A DNA stretch of 64,000 bases from Limnospira fusiformis SAG 85.79. GTDB taxonomy: Bacteria; Cyanobacteriota; Cyanobacteriia; Cyanobacteriales; Microcoleaceae. The position numbers and the translations under genes are program-made. Below, piece by piece: positions 51,709 to 61,752 of the stretch (its first letter is position 1; the number at the start of each line of letters is the position of its first letter). The stretch lies in assembly GCF_012516315.1 (NCBI RefSeq), contig NZ_CP051185.1, positions 4,035,363 through 4,099,362 of the forward strand, given 5' to 3'. The notes beneath the pieces were generated by a model, which worked only from the letters and a program-made list of their open reading frames with translations, was not told the origin of the DNA and did no database searches.

Positions 51709-51744
51709 GTCCATAGCTGCCCAAGTCTAAAATTCCGAGCCAAA

Positions 51745-52608
51745 ATGTCTTTATCAACCCCAACCCTCCATAAAAATATCATCTATGTGACCGGATTACC
51801 CCGGTCTGGTTCAACTCTCACCTGTCAACTGCTGGGAGAACATCCAGCCATTTATAGTCCCGGTCACAGTTCCCCCTTACTCAGTGGGATTAAAACCCTG
51901 CAACGCCACCTGAGTGATAACGAGTTTTTGCTCTCCCAACTCGACCATCAATTTGAACCGGTGTATCAACGGCTGTTGAATGCCTATCGGGGATTTATCA
52001 ACGGTTGGTTTGCCGAAACCGAGAAAAACTGGGTCGTTGATAAAAATCGAGGTTGGCTGAACTCCCTGGATTTAGCCCTACACCTAGACCCCAACTGTCG
52101 CCTGGTGGTTTGTGTCAGGGAACTGGGACAAATTTATGGTTCCATTGAACAGCAACACCAGAAGACTCTCCTGCTAGACTTTCCCGATGACTTAGCCAAT
52201 CTCGCCCCTTACCAACGCTGTGAGCGGCTGTTTGCCCCTCAGGGAGTCGTTGGCGGTCCTCTGGAAGCCATTCAGGGGCTACAGGAGAGAACTCCAGAGC
52301 AGCAAGAACGGTTATTTTTCGTCGTTTTCGAGCATTTGATGAGCCAACCCCTGGAAGTCATGGGGGACTTATTCACCTGGTTGAACCTAGAACCCGTGAA
52401 GATTGACCCCCAAAACCTAACGGTGCGACCCTCAGAAGCGGACAGTTATTACCGCTTCAAATATCTCCATCAAACCTATCCCCAAATTCAGCCCCCAGGG
52501 AAACATCCGATTTCCTCTCGGATGCAAGTGGAACTGCAAACCTCTTATCGCTGGTTTTACGAGTTGTTCTATCCGGGACTCTTACCCACTGTAACAGGAG
52601 ACTCCTGA
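51745..52608 (+). CDS. Sulfotransferase family protein
   Basis: A 287-aa soluble enzyme predicted to transfer sulfate from PAPS. The 5'-phosphosulfate loop GLPRSGSTL is at residues 17-25 and the 3'-phosphate-binding region is represented by RLVVCVRELGQIYGSI near 120-135. KNWVVDKNRGW supplies a probable catalytic-side lysine. Related cyanobacterial enzymes sulfate polysaccharides or small molecules; the acceptor is unknown. It lies downstream of the TIGR03032-like remnant and upstream of the Gly-rich surface protein, which makes a cell-surface substrate conceivable but unproven. Confidence 0.82.
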   Translation: MSLSTPTLHKNIIYVTGLPRSGSTLTCQLLGEHPAIYSPGHSSPLLSGIKTLQRHLSDNEFLLSQLDHQFEPVYQRLLNAYRGFINGWFAETEKNWVVDKNRGWLNSLDLALHLDPNCRLVVCVRELGQIYGSIEQQHQKTLLLDFPDDLANLAPYQRCERLFAPQGVVGGPLEAIQGLQERTPEQQERLFFVVFEHLMSQPLEVMGDLFTWLNLEPVKIDPQNLTVRPSEADSYYRFKYLHQTYPQIQPPGKHPISSRMQVELQTSYRWFYELFYPGLLPTVTGDS

Positions 52609-53189
52609 GCGTGAAACCCAATTTAGCTCGTCCCCCTAGCCTTTAGCCTGCCTCACCCCACAGAGGGGAGAGGCATCCTAAGCTGGACTCTGTTTTCACC
52701 CATCAGTCATTTTTATTTATCTAAACGAGGTCAACATCATGGCAATTTTTCGAGTTACCCAAGCCACAGATAATGGTTTAGGCGATACAGAAGGAACCCT
52801 AAGCTGGGCAATCTTTGAGGCGAATAAAAACCCCGCAGCCGCCACAATTGTCCTAGAAACCGATGTGACCATTGAAGGTGTGATGAAGCGGCTGATTAAC
52901 AGCAACATCACCATTACCGGGAATGACCCGGATACCACGGAAATAGAGACAGCCACCATTAGCGGTGGTGACGAGTTTCGCCCCCTGTTTGTCAAGTCAG
53001 GAACGGTCAACCTCAACAACTTGACTCTCACCGAGGGGAAAGCCTTGGGTGGCAGTAGTCGCTTCGGTGGCGGGGGTGCCGGGATGGGGGGTGCGCTGTT
53101 CATTTATGATGGAACGGTCACGATTGAGAATGCTCAGTTTACCAACAACACTGCCCAGGGTGGGTCGGCTAATGTCAATACATTGAGCT

Positions 53190-53595
53190 TTGGCGGTGGC
53201 GGGATGTTTGGTAATGCTGGCGGCGCTGGCGGCGGCGGGTTGTTTGGTGATTCTGACAGCAATGATGGCGGCTATGGCGGCGAGGGTGGCTATGGCCGCT
53301 TTAGCTTTGGCGGCCGCTTTGGCTTTGGCGGCGGCTTTGGCGGCGATGGCGGCGGCTTTGGCCGCGATGGCGGCGATGGCGGCTTTGGCGGCGGCGGCGG
53401 CGGCAGCTTGGGCGGCTATGGCGGCTTTGGCGGCGGCGGCGGCGGCGGCTTTGGCGGCGGCCGCGGCGGCTTTGGCGGCCGCGGCGGCTATGGCGGCGGC
53501 GGCGGCGGCGACCGCGGCGATGGCGGCTTTGGCGGCTTTGGCGGCGGCGACGGCTTTGGCGGCTTTGGCGCCGCCGGCGGCGGCGCGGGATTCGG
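53190..53595 (+). repeat. GGC-rich polyglycine island
   Basis: About 400 bp of GGC triplets interspersed with TTT, TAT, GAT and CGC codons, encoding GGFGGGGGGFGG-type sequence. GC content is far above the surrounding DNA. Sits inside surface protein C. Slippage-prone and liable to secondary structure. Confidence 0.9.
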
Positions 53596-54652
53596 TGGTG
53601 CCATTTTCATTCGCAGTGGCAGCCTGAGCATTTTCGATACCAGCTTCAGTGATAACAGCGCCACAGGTGGAAGAGGGGCTAACCGAGGTGAGGGACTCGG
53701 CGGTGCTATCTTTGCCATGAAGTCCACCACCAACACGAACGGTAACAACCAAGGAATGCCTAGGGATTTGCCTGTCGTACAACTCGGCAACGTTAGCTTC
53801 ACCGATAACAGTGCAGCCAACGCCATTGGGACTGCACCCGCAGATGGTGTCGGACCCGACCAAAATAATAATGATATTTTTGGAACAACAACGGCCGGGA
53901 CTGTCATCACCGAAGTCAGCGTACCACCGAACCAAACCTACGGCATCGGACAGGCACTCGAATTTACCGTCACCTTCTCAGAGGCGGTGACTATCACCGG
54001 TGCGGTCTCCTTGCCCATTACTCTAGACACAGGAGGTATGGTGAATGCCACCCTGGTGGGTGATGGGTCATCTTCTACCACCCACACTTTCCGTTACACG
54101 GTTAATGAGGGCGATGAGGATACCAATGGCATCGAGGTTGGCACGGCTTTAGTCTTATCCGACGGTGCCAGCATTCAAAATGACGATGGCTTCACGGCCA
54201 GCCGAACCTTAAATAATATCGGCGATACCACAGGCATCCTGGTTGATACCACCCCACCGGAGGCACCGACCATTACCACCACGGGTGTCACCAACGGCGT
54301 GATTGAAGGAACCGCCGAAGCCCGAAGCACAGTCGAAGTGTTCCTAGACGGTGACTCTATTGGTACAGCTACTGCTGATGGGGATGGGAACTGGACATTT
54401 ACCCGTGAGAAACTCAGTGCCGGAATTTTGACAGCTACCGCCACCAATAAAGCGGGGAACATCTCTGAGAAATCAGCAGTTGTCAGTCTAACTAGAGAAA
54501 GAACCGCACCAATTCTCAGTCAAACCGAGTTTAGCCTAACAGCAATTTTCCAAGGCACTACCGACCACACTGGAGATAACCTAAAGACAATAATTGGTGA
54601 TAGCATCACTGCAGAGCAACTGCCTAACACCTTAAACTTCAGCCACGCTACC

Positions 54653-55740
54653 GATATCAACCTGCCCGGTGTTTCCCAGGGTTCGGTAGCCACAGCAGAC
54701 TTCAATGGCAACGGCCAGATCGACATCCTGCTCACGGGCCAAGATAGTAGCGATAACCGCATCAGCCGAGTCTATCTCAACGATGGCAGTGGCGGATTTA
54801 CCCCGGCCACCGATATCAACCTGCCCGGTGTTTCCCAGGGTTCGGTAGCCACAGCAGACTTCAATGGCAACGGCCAGATCGACATCCTGCTCACGGGCCA
54901 AGATAGTAGCGATAACCGCATCAGCCGAGTCTATCTCAACGATGGCAGTGGCGGATTTACCCCGGCCACCGATATCAACCTGCCCGGTGTTTCCCAGAGT
55001 TCGGTAGCCACAGCGGACTTCAATGGCAACGGCCAGATCGACATCCTGCTCACGGGCATTGATAGTAGCGATAACCGCATCAGCCGAGTCTATCTCAACG
55101 ATGGCAGTGGCGGATTTACCCAGGCCACCGATATCAACCTGACCGGTGTTCGCTTCAGTTCCGCAGCCACAGCGGACTTCAATGGCAACGGCCAGATCGA
55201 CATCCTGCTCACGGGCCAAGATAGTAGCTTGAACACCATCAGCCGAGTCTATCTCAATGATGGCAGTGGCGGATTTACCCCGACCTTTACCGATATCAAC
55301 CTGCCCGGTGTTTCCCAGGGTTCGGTAGCCACAGCGGACTTCAATGGCGACGGCCAGATCGACATCCTGCTCACGGGCACAATGAGTTTCTTTGACGGCA
55401 TCAGCCGAGTCTACCTCAACGATGGCAGTGGCAGATTTACCCAGGCCAGCGATATCAACCTGCCCGGTGTTTTCCAGAGTTCGGTAGCCACAGCGGACTT
55501 CAATGGCGACGGCCAGATCGACATCCTGCTCACGGGCGCAATGAATCTCTTTGACGGCATCAGCCGAGTCTACCTCAACGATGGCAGGGGCGGGTTTACC
55601 CAGGCCACCGATATCAACCTGCCCGATGTTTCCCAGAGTTCGGTAGCCACAGCGGACTTCAATGGCAACGGCCAGATCGACATCCTGCTCACGGGCCAAC
55701 ATAGTGGCAGAAGCATCAGCCGAATCTATCTCAACGAGAC
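54653..55740 (+). repeat. Seven 159-bp FG-GAP repeats
   Basis: Units start at GATATCAACCTG (54653, 54812 and so on); the first units are nearly identical in DNA, later ones carry small changes such as GGCGACGGC for GGCAACGGC and ATGAGTTTC or ATGAATCTC in the loop. Each encodes one calcium-binding FG-GAP blade of a likely seven-bladed beta-propeller (DFNGNGQID motif). Confidence 0.9.
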
Positions 55741-57350
55741 AATAGAACCCTCACCAGGCAAAGCCATTATTGAAGCGGACACCAGCAACGGCACCTGGCA
55801 ATACAGCACGGACAGTGGCACGACTTGGGTAGACTTCCCAGCAGTTCGTCAAACCAACGCCCTCCTCCTCGACGGTAGCAGCCAAGTCCGGTTTGTCCCC
55901 AACTCCGACTACTCCGGAGAAGCCACTTACAGCTTCCGCGCCTGGGACCCATCCGATGAACGCGCCGTCGGTAGCACTGCAAATGTTCGCGACCATGGTG
56001 GCACGACTCCCTTTAGTGCCGATACAGCCACGGCCACCATCACTGTAGAACCACTCCCAGAGATTACTGTAGAACCACTGCCGGAAACTGACGTTAAGGG
56101 TGTCAGTGGCTCGTTCGATGACCCCACACCGGAACCTGACCCCTCACCTGAGCCAGACCCCACACCGGAACCTGACCCCTCACCGGAACCTGACCCCTCA
56201 CCGGAACCTGACCCCTCACCCGAGCCGGACCCCACACCGGAACCTGACCCCTCACCCGAGCCGGACCTCCACACCGGAACCTGACCCCTCACCCGAGCCG
56301 GACCCCACACCGGAACCTGACCCCTCACCGACTCCCACACCGACTCCCACACCGACTCCCACACCGACTCCCGAACCTATTGCTGAGGACACTGAAGAAA
56401 CACCGATAACAGTACCCCGTGTTTCTACCTTATACAACCCGGCTAACTTCGTTGCTCCTATCTCCTTCCCTCTGTTGTTATCGCCGGAAATGATGTCTCC
56501 AACTCCCGGAATTTTCACCAGTGATGATGGCGTAATTCAGGGAACAGAAGGGGATGATGTGATTGTAGGTACTGAAGAAGATGATACTATCCTCGCCGGT
56601 CAAGGGGATGACATGGTTATTGCTAATGGCAATAGTTTGATTTTCGGCGAAATGGGTAACGATACCCTTGTTGGCGGTCCGGGAAATGATACCCTGTTTG
56701 GCAACCAAGGAAATGACCTGATTTTTGGTGGCTCTGGCAATGATGAAATCTATGGTGGTCAAGGAAATGACACCATTTCTGGTGGCGGTGGAAATGACCT
56801 GATTTTTGGTGATATTGGTGATGATTTCATCGAAGGAAATGAGGGTAATAATACCTTGTTTGGAAACCAGGGTAATGACACTATTTTCGGTGGTTCAGAC
56901 AATGACCTTATCTATGGCGGTCAAGGAAATGACCTCATCCACGGAGGTTCGGGAAATGATACTCTATTCGGAGACAAAGGAAATGACACCATTTTCGGTG
57001 GAGAAGGTGATGACCTGATTTTTGGTGGAGAAGGTGATGATATCCTGATTGGTGCGGAAGGTAATGATACGCTGACAGGTGGAGGAGGTCGGAATGGCTT
57101 TGTGATTGCTGCTAACTATGGCACTAATACGATTACTGATTTCACCGTGGGTCAGGATACGATTCTCCTTGATGGTGGATTAACTTTTGAGGAACTGACG
57201 ATCGCCTCTGTTGGCGGTCAAACTCAGATTCTGTTTGGGTCAGAAGTGTTGGCGGAACTTTTGGGTGTCGATGCTAATACCATTAGCCAAAATAACTTCG
57301 ACACTTTTGTATACTAACTAGGTATTTGTCTCTGGTTATGGTCTCCCCCT

Positions 57351-58862
57351 ATGTTCCAAGCTACTCGAAGACGTTTAGCGATTTGGTACACTGCTGTAAC
57401 TGCGGTTTTGTTGTTGTTATTTGCTAGTGGGTTTTATCTGTATGTCCGCAATACGTTAATCGATCGCATTGATGACACTCTCAACCATGTCGTCGAGGTA
57501 GTAGAGCGATCGCTTGTCATTGAACCCGCCCTCAGCACCATTTCCCCATCTTCCCAGGGGGTGGGGCTTATCACTGTTAATGTCGAAGCCAGTTTTGGCA
57601 ATAATGTTGATGCTGCTGCTGATGATGACCATATTGATTTAGAATGGTTCAGCCCCACCGGAGAGTTGTTATGGTCTACCCTCTCTCAACCCCTTGATAT
57701 TCCCCTCCATACCCACCGCAATGGCGAAACTGTCAGGCTAACCGATCATCATTGGTCTTTGGCTAGTCAACTTTCTGGAAATTCTCACCTCACCTCTCAG
57801 GAAGTGGTATTGCGACAGGTCACAGACCGCGTAGAAAGAGGTCGCCAGGTGTTGGGATATTTACGGGTCAGTCATCCCTGGTTTGAGGTCACAAAGCCTA
57901 TTCGTCAATTATTAACCGATTTGGCTATGGGGGGGGTGATGATTTTAATTTCCGTGGCGGCTATTGGTTGGTTTTTATCCGAATTAGCGATCGAACCTGT
58001 GCGAGAATCCTATCAACATCTTAAACAGTTTACGGCTGATGCTTCCCACGAACTCCGTAGCCCGATCGCCACTATTCAAACTAATGTCCAGGTGGCTTTA
58101 GCAGAAACTGATGTTAATGCAGATATTCATCAGCAATTACAGGTTATTGAAAGGTTGACCAGACGCTTAGGTCGCTTGGTGGATGATTTGCTATTTTTAG
58201 CCCGCACCGATGGTAGAATTGTGGAATCTCAGTTTACTTCTGTTCCCCTCGATGCTTTGCTGATGGAAGTCATGGAGGAACAGTCTGCTAACGCGGAGGC
58301 GGCTGATATTAATTTATCACTGAATTTGGTGGATCCTCCTTCCCTGTTGTCGGCGGGTGATACTTTACCCCCAGAAACGGAAACTGATTGGTTTACTATG
58401 GAGGGCGATCGCGATCAATTGGTTCGGTTGTTGATTAATTTAGTCAGTAATAGTCTCCGCTATACTCCCAGAGGGGGAGAGGTGTCTTTAACTCTGCAAT
58501 ATCTCCCCAAAAATAAGCGATCGCCGCATCATGGTAACTCCAAAGAATACTACCATTGGCAAGAACAGTTTGAGGGCTTACAGGTGATAGTCAAAGATAA
58601 TGGTATTGGTATCCCCCCACAAGCTATTCCCCACATTTTCGATCGCTTTTATCGAGTAGATCCAGCCCGCCCCAATTTAGACGCGGAAAAATCTGGGGAA
58701 GTTACTCAGATTTCCGACACCCCCCAGACATCAGGTTCCGGGCTAGGTTTGGCGATCGTATCAGCGATCGTTGATCATCATCGAGGTAAAATTGAGGTGG
58801 AAAGTGCAATTAATCAGGGAACAACCGTTACTGTTACCTTTCCCCTGCAACAAAGTAATTGA
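57351..58862 (+). CDS. Two-component sensor histidine kinase, orphan
   Basis: A 503-aa membrane kinase, similar in plan to the RppB/NrsS type. Two transmembrane helices (about residues 11-32 and 193-211) flank an extracytoplasmic sensor region of 160 residues. The phospho-acceptor is H233 in ADASHELRSPIAT. The N box LLINLVSNSLRYTP, the G1 box VKDNGIGIPP, the F box IFDRFYRVD and G2 box GSGLGLAIV are intact. No HAMP domain is obvious. No response regulator gene is adjacent, so the partner is elsewhere. It starts 33 bp after surface protein C. Confidence 0.88.
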   Translation: MFQATRRRLAIWYTAVTAVLLLLFASGFYLYVRNTLIDRIDDTLNHVVEVVERSLVIEPALSTISPSSQGVGLITVNVEASFGNNVDAAADDDHIDLEWFSPTGELLWSTLSQPLDIPLHTHRNGETVRLTDHHWSLASQLSGNSHLTSQEVVLRQVTDRVERGRQVLGYLRVSHPWFEVTKPIRQLLTDLAMGGVMILISVAAIGWFLSELAIEPVRESYQHLKQFTADASHELRSPIATIQTNVQVALAETDVNADIHQQLQVIERLTRRLGRLVDDLLFLARTDGRIVESQFTSVPLDALLMEVMEEQSANAEAADINLSLNLVDPPSLLSAGDTLPPETETDWFTMEGDRDQLVRLLINLVSNSLRYTPRGGEVSLTLQYLPKNKRSPHHGNSKEYYHWQEQFEGLQVIVKDNGIGIPPQAIPHIFDRFYRVDPARPNLDAEKSGEVTQISDTPQTSGSGLGLAIVSAIVDHHRGKIEVESAINQGTTVTVTFPLQQSN

Positions 58863-58891
58863 TAATTGGCGTGTTTGGTTGGGTGCTATGT

Positions 58892-58924
58892 TTGGGCGGG
58901 TTATGGTCGTCTTCGCCCGCCCAA
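58892..58924. terminator. Bidirectional terminator-like hairpin
   Basis: TTGGGCGGG (58892-58900) and CCCGCCCAA (58916-58924) form a perfect 9-bp stem with a 15-nt loop, between the convergent kinase gene and the 498-aa protein gene. Flanking T runs are short. Confidence 0.6.
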
Positions 58925-58940
58925 TATGCTAATAGGGGTA

Positions 58941-60437
58941 TTACATTGAGGGAAAATGAGTGCCGATTTTCTGACCGTCTGGCATATAAACTTGTAGGGG
59001 AATCTTAGCATTATCGCTAATAGACTCCAAAGCTACAATCAGTGTATTAACATGGTTTCTCGCCTGCGATCGCGGCTGTGGATTTCCCGCCCTATCTCCA
59101 GCAATTGCCGAGTTTTTAATTTGCTGAACATACTCAGAAGTTAACCGGACTGTAATCAAATCACGACTAATGCCATAATTGCAGACTTTCGGATTTCCCG
59201 CACAAGTGCGACTGAGATCCCCCCGTGCTTTTTCTAACCGCGATTCAATTTGCACCTGAGCCTGTACCCGTTGCCATGCTTCATTATAACCTCGTATTAG
59301 GGACTGCATTTCCAGGTGATAGGAACTACTCTGAGGCACATTATTAGCAAAAGAAATCGCACGACCCCAGGAGCGAGATGCTTCATTCCAGGCTTCCCTT
59401 TCTTCAAAAATGCGGGCTTGATCAGCATTATTTACCGCTCGGTTATAGGCTTCCAAACCGACCTGTTCAATAGTTTTGCGATCGCGAGCATCTTCCAAGC
59501 TGGGCTGATAACGAACCCGTAATAATTGAGCCTCCTGGTAAGCCATAGTACCCGGCGGAATCGCTGCCAGAATATTCATTGCACTTTGCCAGGTATCATA
59601 GACTGATTGCCAACTTTGCGCGTGTCTAGCGACCCCCTGACGCGCCCTGGCGACCTGTGCGGTGTTTTTTGCCCTTTCCAGGGTTTGCTGGGCTTCTCGC
59701 TCCAATGAGAGCCGCCCACGGACTGTGGCTAAATTGGCACGATATTGAGTTGAGCGGGTTTCAGCAAAGGGATAAATAATGCTCTCTGGGGTGACTTTTT
59801 GTAGTTGAGCGATCGCATCTTCCCATAACTGCTGCATTTTCAGCCAATCATCTACAGGGTGGGGGGGATTTTGACTCATTTGCGCCGCCTGTCCAGCCAT
59901 AGTCAAAGCCGTGACCACAGAACTTAAATTCTGTTGTTCAGACTGATAATCCCTCAATAGCATCCGCGCCTCCAAATGATGAGGAGACCACCAGGGGATA
60001 TTTTGCAGTAATGCGATCGCTCCTACCAACTCCTGACGAGCCAATCCCGGCGCTCTCGCCGTCGGTACAGTTTCGATAGTATTTTGGGATTGTTGAGCCA
60101 AACTCCTCGCCTGGTCAATTTCCCGACATTCCCCAATCACACAGGGACGGGTGAGAGTATACAAACAAGCCAAAGCCACCACCACCCCAACCCCCATTTG
60201 AGGAGAGAGCAGAATTTTCCTGAGTAAACCCGGAGATTTCTCAGAGTCACCCTCCGAGCCATCAGTCAGAACCAAATCTTCCAAATCCTGCGGGTCAAAA
60301 GGATTTTCAGCATCATCGATCGCAGTATCATACTCCGACTCATGCTCAAAAGGATTGGGTAAATCCGGGGCGACAGATGTATCCGTTGTCGGATAGTTTC
60401 TAGTCAATGATGGTTTTTCTTGAAGGGTTGCCTTCAT
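58941..60437 (-). CDS. Membrane-anchored helical protein, relative of the 10875-13061 gene
   Basis: A 498-aa protein of unknown function. An acidic N-terminal tail (EDLVLTDGSEGDSE) precedes one transmembrane helix (about residues 80-98), then a short Cys pair (CVIGEC) and about 340 residues of alpha-helical repeats (for example AYQEAQLLRVRYQPSLEDAR). The C-terminal 80 residues carry three cysteines or prolines near CAGNPKVCNYG and a beta-like domain ending PDGQKIGTHFP. The general plan matches the protein encoded at 10875-13061, without its YSDNW tail. Convergent with the histidine kinase. Confidence 0.65.
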   Translation of the reverse strand: MKATLQEKPSLTRNYPTTDTSVAPDLPNPFEHESEYDTAIDDAENPFDPQDLEDLVLTDGSEGDSEKSPGLLRKILLSPQMGVGVVVALACLYTLTRPCVIGECREIDQARSLAQQSQNTIETVPTARAPGLARQELVGAIALLQNIPWWSPHHLEARMLLRDYQSEQQNLSSVVTALTMAGQAAQMSQNPPHPVDDWLKMQQLWEDAIAQLQKVTPESIIYPFAETRSTQYRANLATVRGRLSLEREAQQTLERAKNTAQVARARQGVARHAQSWQSVYDTWQSAMNILAAIPPGTMAYQEAQLLRVRYQPSLEDARDRKTIEQVGLEAYNRAVNNADQARIFEEREAWNEASRSWGRAISFANNVPQSSSYHLEMQSLIRGYNEAWQRVQAQVQIESRLEKARGDLSRTCAGNPKVCNYGISRDLITVRLTSEYVQQIKNSAIAGDRAGNPQPRSQARNHVNTLIVALESISDNAKIPLQVYMPDGQKIGTHFPSM

Positions 60438-60591
60438 GCTTCACTCCTAACGTAATAATAGGAAAATTGTTAGATTACAGCCTGTTCAGAAATCATCTGA
60501 TCACATCTCAAAGTCCCTCTCCCCCTCTGGGATCCAGATTTAGGGTGAGGGCAATCTATTAAGCGACTGGTGAACAAGCTGTAGCGAGCCA

Positions 60592-61575
60592 TTAATTTAA
60601 GCCTAGTTCCCGCTTGAGCAAATTAATCGACTTGCTACCGATATAATTTTCACAGCAAACCAACTGAGGGGGGCGGATAATCTCCTCACGATTAGCCAGT
60701 ATGGCATCCTTAACAGCTTTGACACTAGCCTGATCGCAAATCACGACCTTAGCACTGCGAACAATAGCATTAATTTTATAGTCATTTGGCAGTTGAGCAG
60801 TCATAACTAATACATCATCCCCCCGCAGACTGTGAATAATCACCTCCGTGGCTCGTAACAACCCCGAACTGAGGCTAATAATTCCCAAATAAGTTCCTTT
60901 GGGTAACTGTTGAACCAAAGCAATTTCCTTAGCAAAATCATAAATGTCTACCGGAATGACCCGCACCGACCTCGGACCTGCTACAGCTTCCGCTTGTCCG
61001 ATAAAATAGCGACTGGTGACCACAGTTCCCGACGGAACCTGTTCTATGGTTTCTGCTAGTTTTTCAATGGGTATGAGTTGGACCGGAATTTTTAGGGCGA
61101 CTTCTAACTCCTGAGCCATTAACTGACCAATACCAATATCCTGGGTGGGGGCTGTGACTAAGACGCGGGCGCTACAACGTAACCGCCAGTCAATTTCCGC
61201 TAAAAATAGTTCGCGGGCTTCATTGAGGCTACAGCCTTGGGATAATAAGTTATCTAAACTCTGTTGAATAATTTGGTTAGCTTGTGGGTAATGCTCCAAA
61301 ATGGGAGAACTAGCCCGGGAACCGCCTTCATGACCCAAGGCTTTCACATAAATTCCTGACCCGGCTTGGGCTTCTACTAAACCATGGTCTTCCAATTGTC
61401 GATAAACTTTACTAATCGTATTGCGGTGTAGTCCTGTCTGCATCGCCAGTTGACGGGTGCTGGGTAAGCGGTGTCCTGGGGGAAACTGGCGAGAAGCTAT
61501 GGCAAACCGAATTTGGTTAAAAAGTTGATTGGAAGCAGGAATGTCGCTATCGGGTTGAATGTAAAACTGAACCAT
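60592..61575 (-). CDS. GntR-family transcriptional regulator
   Basis: A 327-aa regulator. The N-terminal winged helix-turn-helix is typical of GntR: IRFAIASRQFPPGHRLPSTRQLA, then MQTGLHRNTISKVYRQLEDH and the wing AQAGSGIYV. The C-terminal 240 residues have an alternating alpha/beta pattern and are not an aminotransferase domain of the MocR type; no effector family is recognised. The ATG at 61575 is preferred to a TTG two codons upstream. It diverges from the dienelactone hydrolase gene across 177 bp and could control it, but no operator is visible. Confidence 0.82.
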   Translation of the reverse strand: MVQFYIQPDSDIPASNQLFNQIRFAIASRQFPPGHRLPSTRQLAMQTGLHRNTISKVYRQLEDHGLVEAQAGSGIYVKALGHEGGSRASSPILEHYPQANQIIQQSLDNLLSQGCSLNEARELFLAEIDWRLRCSARVLVTAPTQDIGIGQLMAQELEVALKIPVQLIPIEKLAETIEQVPSGTVVTSRYFIGQAEAVAGPRSVRVIPVDIYDFAKEIALVQQLPKGTYLGIISLSSGLLRATEVIIHSLRGDDVLVMTAQLPNDYKINAIVRSAKVVICDQASVKAVKDAILANREEIIRPPQLVCCENYIGSKSINLLKRELGLN

Positions 61576-61752
61576 AACCAATTTCCAGAGGGTCGGTATG
61601 AGCAGACTTTAGCCTGCGGTGGGGTTTGACGGTTAGGGGAACTGTCGGGTTTGAGAGATACTTTAAAGTGTAACCAGTAAAGCATGATCAGCCCATGGAT
61701 GATTTTGGGGCTGGCTTTCCTGTGTTACCGAAAATAACTGAATCATGGAATT

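Larger units (their letters stand above)
52739..57317 (+). pseudogene. Large surface protein C (Gly-rich, FG-GAP, RTX), split by one base
   Basis: Without the frameshift this would be one protein of about 1525 aa. Order: Pmp/beta-helix N terminus with GGALFI and GGAIFI repeats, a Gly-rich insert (about 155-285), Big-like domains (PPNQTYGIGQALEFTVTF, APTITTTGVTNG), seven FG-GAP repeats (DFNGNGQIDILLTG, bases 54650-55740), a PEPDPSPEPD linker, and an RTX block ending NNFDTFVY. One extra T at 56268 (GGACCTCCACACC against GGACCCCACACC in sister repeats) makes the first frame stop at 56284; the RTX part stays open in the next frame to 57317. Loss of the C terminus would remove the expected type I secretion signal. 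Sequencing error is possible. Confidence 0.85.

Noticed and set aside
52997-53935. Minus-strand Ala/Lys-rich open frame opposite the Gly-rich region
   Set aside because: An artefact of GGC triplets read on the other strand; no start signal and low-complexity sequence only.
54632-55702. Long minus-strand open frame (356 codons) opposite the FG-GAP repeats
   Set aside because: It repeats with the same 159-bp period as the sense repeats, has no ribosome-binding site and no plausible domain; it is a mirror of a biased repeat.
60440-60591. Possible insertion-sequence fragment (CCCTCTCCCCCTCTGGGATCC)
   Set aside because: Too short and without inverted ends or coding remnants to support a mobile element.
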